Positions 4,768-6,965 of a DNA stretch of 6,965 bases are shown here, piece by piece. Numbering within the stretch: position 1 is the first letter of the stretch; each line of letters begins with the position of its first letter. Origin of the DNA: a bacterium HR27. GTDB taxonomy: Bacteria > Chloroflexota > Chloroflexia > Thermomicrobiales > Thermomicrobiaceae. Location of the stretch: assembly GCA_002898975.1 (NCBI GenBank), contig BEID01000068.1, forward strand, positions 1 through 6,965, read 5' to 3'. The notes below the pieces were generated by a model. The model saw only the letters and a program-made list of their open reading frames with translations. It did not search any database and was not told where the DNA came from. The position numbers and the translations under genes are program-made.

Positions 4768-5468
4768 GCGTCGCGACTTGGAGCCCAACCAAAGCGAGCG
4801 GACGCTATCGGGATGTCCCCGAGGACACCAAACGCCAGCTCTTCGAGGAGGTGAAGAGCGATCCGCGCTATCCGGATTTCCTGTATGGCTGCTACGAGTG
4901 CGGCATCTGCGTCTCTGCCTGCCCCTCGGCGCGCTTCTACGATTTCAGCCCGCGCGTCATCGCCCAGGCGCTGGCCCGCGAGGACGTCGATCGCTTCTAC
5001 GAGATCCTCATGGAGGACATCTGGAACTGCGCTCAATGCTTCTCGTGCGTGCGCTGCCCGCGCGGGAACAACCCGGGCGGCCTCGTGACGCTCATGCGTG
5101 AGGTCGCTGTTCGCCACGGGCTCGAGCAGGCCCAGCAGGCACTCCAGGGATATTCGCGCGTCATCTACAAGATCATGCTCAAGGGGAACCAGGTCTCACC
5201 GGACATGCTGCAACCGGACTTCTTCCCCGACTGGGGCCCCTGGGTTCGCGAGTTCAGCCGCAACATGAGCACCTGGCGCAAGGCGATCCCCGTCGACACG
5301 TTGCGCAACGTGACCGATGCAGCCTGGCGGACAGACGACAAGACGTTGCGCGAACTCTACACCATCTGGTTCGAGACCGGGAACATGGAGGTGATCCGCG
5401 AAGTGGACGAGGGGTTGTACGAACTCTTGGTCGAGATCATGGAAGAGGAATTGGAGGCAGCATCATGA
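4764..5468 (+). CDS. hdrC: HdrC-like iron-sulfur subunit (sHdrC)
   Basis: A 234-residue soluble ferredoxin-type subunit of a heterodisulfide-reductase-like complex. It has two cubane cluster motifs: C43-x2-C46-x2-C49-x3-C53-P and C89-x2-C92-x2-C95-x2-C98-P-R-G. Both are complete, so two [4Fe-4S] clusters are expected, passing electrons between HdrB-like and HdrA-like subunits. The helical C-terminal part (about 105-234) ends in an acidic helix of the type seen in HdrC, and contains F-F-P-D-W-G-P-W near 153-160. Against the usual C-x3-C-P ending, the second motif has one residue fewer between its last two cysteines; this is also seen in HdrC proteins. The ATG at 4764 overlaps the upstream stop; GGAGG lies 6 bases before it. 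A longer open frame starting at 4461 runs through the lbpA and thioredoxin genes and is rejected. Its own stop overlaps the hdrB start. Confidence 0.93.
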   Translation: MSVATWSPTKASGRYRDVPEDTKRQLFEEVKSDPRYPDFLYGCYECGICVSACPSARFYDFSPRVIAQALAREDVDRFYEILMEDIWNCAQCFSCVRCPRGNNPGGLVTLMREVAVRHGLEQAQQALQGYSRVIYKIMLKGNQVSPDMLQPDFFPDWGPWVREFSRNMSTWRKAIPVDTLRNVTDAAWRTDDKTLRELYTIWFETGNMEVIREVDEGLYELLVEIMEEELEAAS

Positions 5469-6682
5469 GCGAGCAGGTGATCCCTCTGACCGAACTCCGC
5501 GAACGCAAGGCCCAGCCAGTGCGACCGAATCCTGAGGAGGCACCACGGCCGGATCTGCGCGAGGAACTCTTCGAACTCGAGGCCCGTGGTGAGCTGATCG
5601 TCCACCGGGTGCCGGAACCCTTCGCCGAAGTGACCACCAAGTACGGTCGCACGAAGAAGGTGCCGATCGACCGTTTGTGGCATCACAAGTCGTGTGGTCA
5701 GTGTGGTCATATTCCGGGATATACGACCTCGATCCTCTGGCTCAACCGGCAGTTCGGGATCGACTACGTCGATCCCACCGATCAGACCTCCTGTACCGGG
5801 TGGAACTACTATGCATCGGCGACCTCGAACGCCGTCGCACAGATCCTGGTTATGTGCCGCAACTTCGCGGCCGCGTACGAGACCGGCTACTATCCCCTGA
5901 TCCACTGTGGGACCAGCTACGGCCACTACAAGGAACTGCGCGAGCAGCTCGTCCACCACAAGGAACTGCGTGACCAGGTGCGGCGCGTGCTGGACAAGCT
6001 CGGCAAACCGCTCGTCGTACCGGAAGAGATCGTCCACTACAGCGAGTGGGTTCACGTCATGCGACACCGCATCGCCGAGCGGCAAGTGATCGACATGCAC
6101 GACATCACGGCTTGTGTGCATCCAGCCTGCCACTACTACAAGATCGTGGCCGAGGACGCGATCTACGACCCGGATATCTACGGTGGTCAGCGCACGGCGA
6201 CTGTCACCGCGCTCCTGCAAGCGCTCGGTATCACCGTGGCTGACTACTCGACCTGGTTCGACTGCTGCGGCTTCGGCTTCCGCCACATCCTGGTGCAACG
6301 CGATTTCACACGCTCGTTCGCGGTGCTCCGCAAGATCGAGGTCATGAAGGACGAAGCGAATCCGGACATGACGGTCACGCACGATACCGGCTGCGTGACC
6401 ACGCTCGATAAGAGTCAGTTCGCCGCCAAGGCGCACCAGCGTCGCGTCGGCGTGCCGGTGCTGGCCGACTCGCAAGTCGCCGCCCTAGCGATGGGGGCGC
6501 ATCCGTTCCGGGTGCTGCAACTGCACTGGCATTCGACCGACTGGCGTCCGCTGCTCGAGAAGCTCGGCATCGACTGGCAGCGCTACTGGGCCGAGTTCGA
6601 GGAGGACCTGGCGGCGATCGAACGAGGAGAAAAGCCTGGCCTGACCTGGGAAGACGCTGAGCAGCCGATTCTGACACGGTGA
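5465..6682 (+). CDS. hdrB: HdrB-like CCG-domain subunit (sHdrB)
   Basis: A 405-residue protein with two CCG (cysteine-rich) domains; in HdrB these bind the catalytic non-cubane iron-sulfur clusters where sulfur bonds are made or broken. Domain 1 (about 70-160): C77-x2-C80, then S109-C110 in place of the Cys pair, C131 and C148-G-T-S. Domain 2 (about 205-320): C217, C222, then the intact C267-C268-G and D-T-G-C310-V-T-T. Both domains lack the second Cys of the usual closing C-x2-C, and domain 1 also lacks one Cys of the pair. About 65 charged residues precede domain 1, and roughly 60 Trp-rich residues follow domain 2 (W-H-S-T-D-W...), so it is longer than the roughly 300-residue methanogen HdrB. 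Start: GGAGG seven bases before ATG 5465, overlapping the hdrC stop as ATGA. It works with the HdrC- and HdrA-like neighbours in sulfur oxidation (inference from context). Confidence 0.92.
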   Translation: MSEQVIPLTELRERKAQPVRPNPEEAPRPDLREELFELEARGELIVHRVPEPFAEVTTKYGRTKKVPIDRLWHHKSCGQCGHIPGYTTSILWLNRQFGIDYVDPTDQTSCTGWNYYASATSNAVAQILVMCRNFAAAYETGYYPLIHCGTSYGHYKELREQLVHHKELRDQVRRVLDKLGKPLVVPEEIVHYSEWVHVMRHRIAERQVIDMHDITACVHPACHYYKIVAEDAIYDPDIYGGQRTATVTALLQALGITVADYSTWFDCCGFGFRHILVQRDFTRSFAVLRKIEVMKDEANPDMTVTHDTGCVTTLDKSQFAAKAHQRRVGVPVLADSQVAALAMGAHPFRVLQLHWHSTDWRPLLEKLGIDWQRYWAEFEEDLAAIERGEKPGLTWEDAEQPILTR

Positions 6683-6693
6683 GGAGGGATACC

Positions 6694-6965
6694 GTGCGGG
6701 AGAACGGCCTTCCGGTTCTCGTCATCGGCGGCGGTCCCGGCGGGCTCGAGGCAGCTCGGACGGTCGCTGCCCTCGGAACACCAGCCATCTTGGTCGAACG
6801 CCGTCACCGTCTCGGCGGCACCCCCGATGCCGAACACTATGCCAAGCTGACGCACCACTTCCGCGATGCGGAAGAAGCCATCGGCGAGCTGGTCGCTGCG
6901 GTGACCTCCCAACCCCTGATCGAAATACTGACTCGGAGCGAGGTCACCGCCTGCGCGGGAGAGGT
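6694..6965 (+). CDS. hdrA: HdrA-like FAD-binding subunit (sHdrA), 5' part
   Basis: The first 90 codons of a flavoprotein that continues past the right edge. The N-terminus is a Rossmann FAD-binding motif: V-L-V-I-G12-G-G14-P-G-G17-L-E-A-A-R, then V-E35 at the end of strand 2 (ribose contact) and L-G-G-T-P at 40-44. This is the opening of HdrA-like flavoproteins and, given the preceding hdrC and hdrB genes, the likeliest identity is sHdrA, which would branch or collect electrons through FAD. No cysteines occur before C87, so the Cys-rich stretch I would expect near this place in methanogen-type HdrA is not visible. Other FAD/NAD(P) disulfide-type oxidoreductases cannot be excluded from 90 residues. 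It starts at a GTG (6694), supported by GAGGAGGG ending five bases upstream, and is 11 bases after the hdrB stop. Partial only because of the window end. Confidence 0.8.
   Translation, partial: MRENGLPVLVIGGGPGGLEAARTVAALGTPAILVERRHRLGGTPDAEHYAKLTHHFRDAEEAIGELVAAVTSQPLIEILTRSEVTACAGE

Overview
The window comes from a high-GC bacterium. Strong Shine-Dalgarno sequences, ATGA start/stop overlaps and the gene mix would fit a thermophilic Chloroflexota (Thermomicrobia-like) genome. That placement is inference from general resemblance; there is no rRNA or other marker gene to fix it.

Left part (1-2120) holds accessory and housekeeping genes. Three lie on the minus strand: a DUF1801 protein, then a HEPN protein and a minimal nucleotidyltransferase (MNT) that overlap as a pair. 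Divergent from the MNT is an arsC-type arsenate reductase on the plus strand. The 132-base divergent promoter region carries a perfect 8-bp inverted repeat with a 5-base spacer, interlocked with a 12-bp palindrome. A gap of about 710 bases (2121-2829) follows. It has no convincing gene and ends in a very good sigma70-type promoter (TTGACT, 17 bases, TATACT) flanked by a dyad and a helical-period direct repeat.

Right part (2830 to the end) is one tightly packed plus-strand operon of at least eight genes: tusA, two DsrE-family genes, a GcvH-like lipoate-binding protein, a small CxxC thioredoxin-fold protein, hdrC-like, hdrB-like and the first 90 codons of an hdrA-like flavoprotein. Intergenic gaps are 18, 17, 2, -4, -4, -4 and 11 bases. 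There are no glycine-cleavage genes and no methanogen context. This combination is the signature of the sulfur-oxidising heterodisulfide-reductase-like (sHdr) pathway.

How the operon products would work together (established model plus inference): TusA and the DsrE proteins relay sulfane sulfur as cysteine persulfides in the cytoplasm. The HdrABC-like iron-sulfur/flavin complex oxidises the bound sulfur towards sulfite, with the lipoyl protein (LbpA type) as carrier or electron partner. The small CxxC protein embedded between lbpA and hdrC, the C-terminal CxxC tail on the lipoyl protein and the depleted cysteine ligands of HdrB are the points that look least ordinary. The operon runs off the right edge, so the rest of hdrA and any second hdrC/hdrB, lipoate-assembly or etf genes are not visible.
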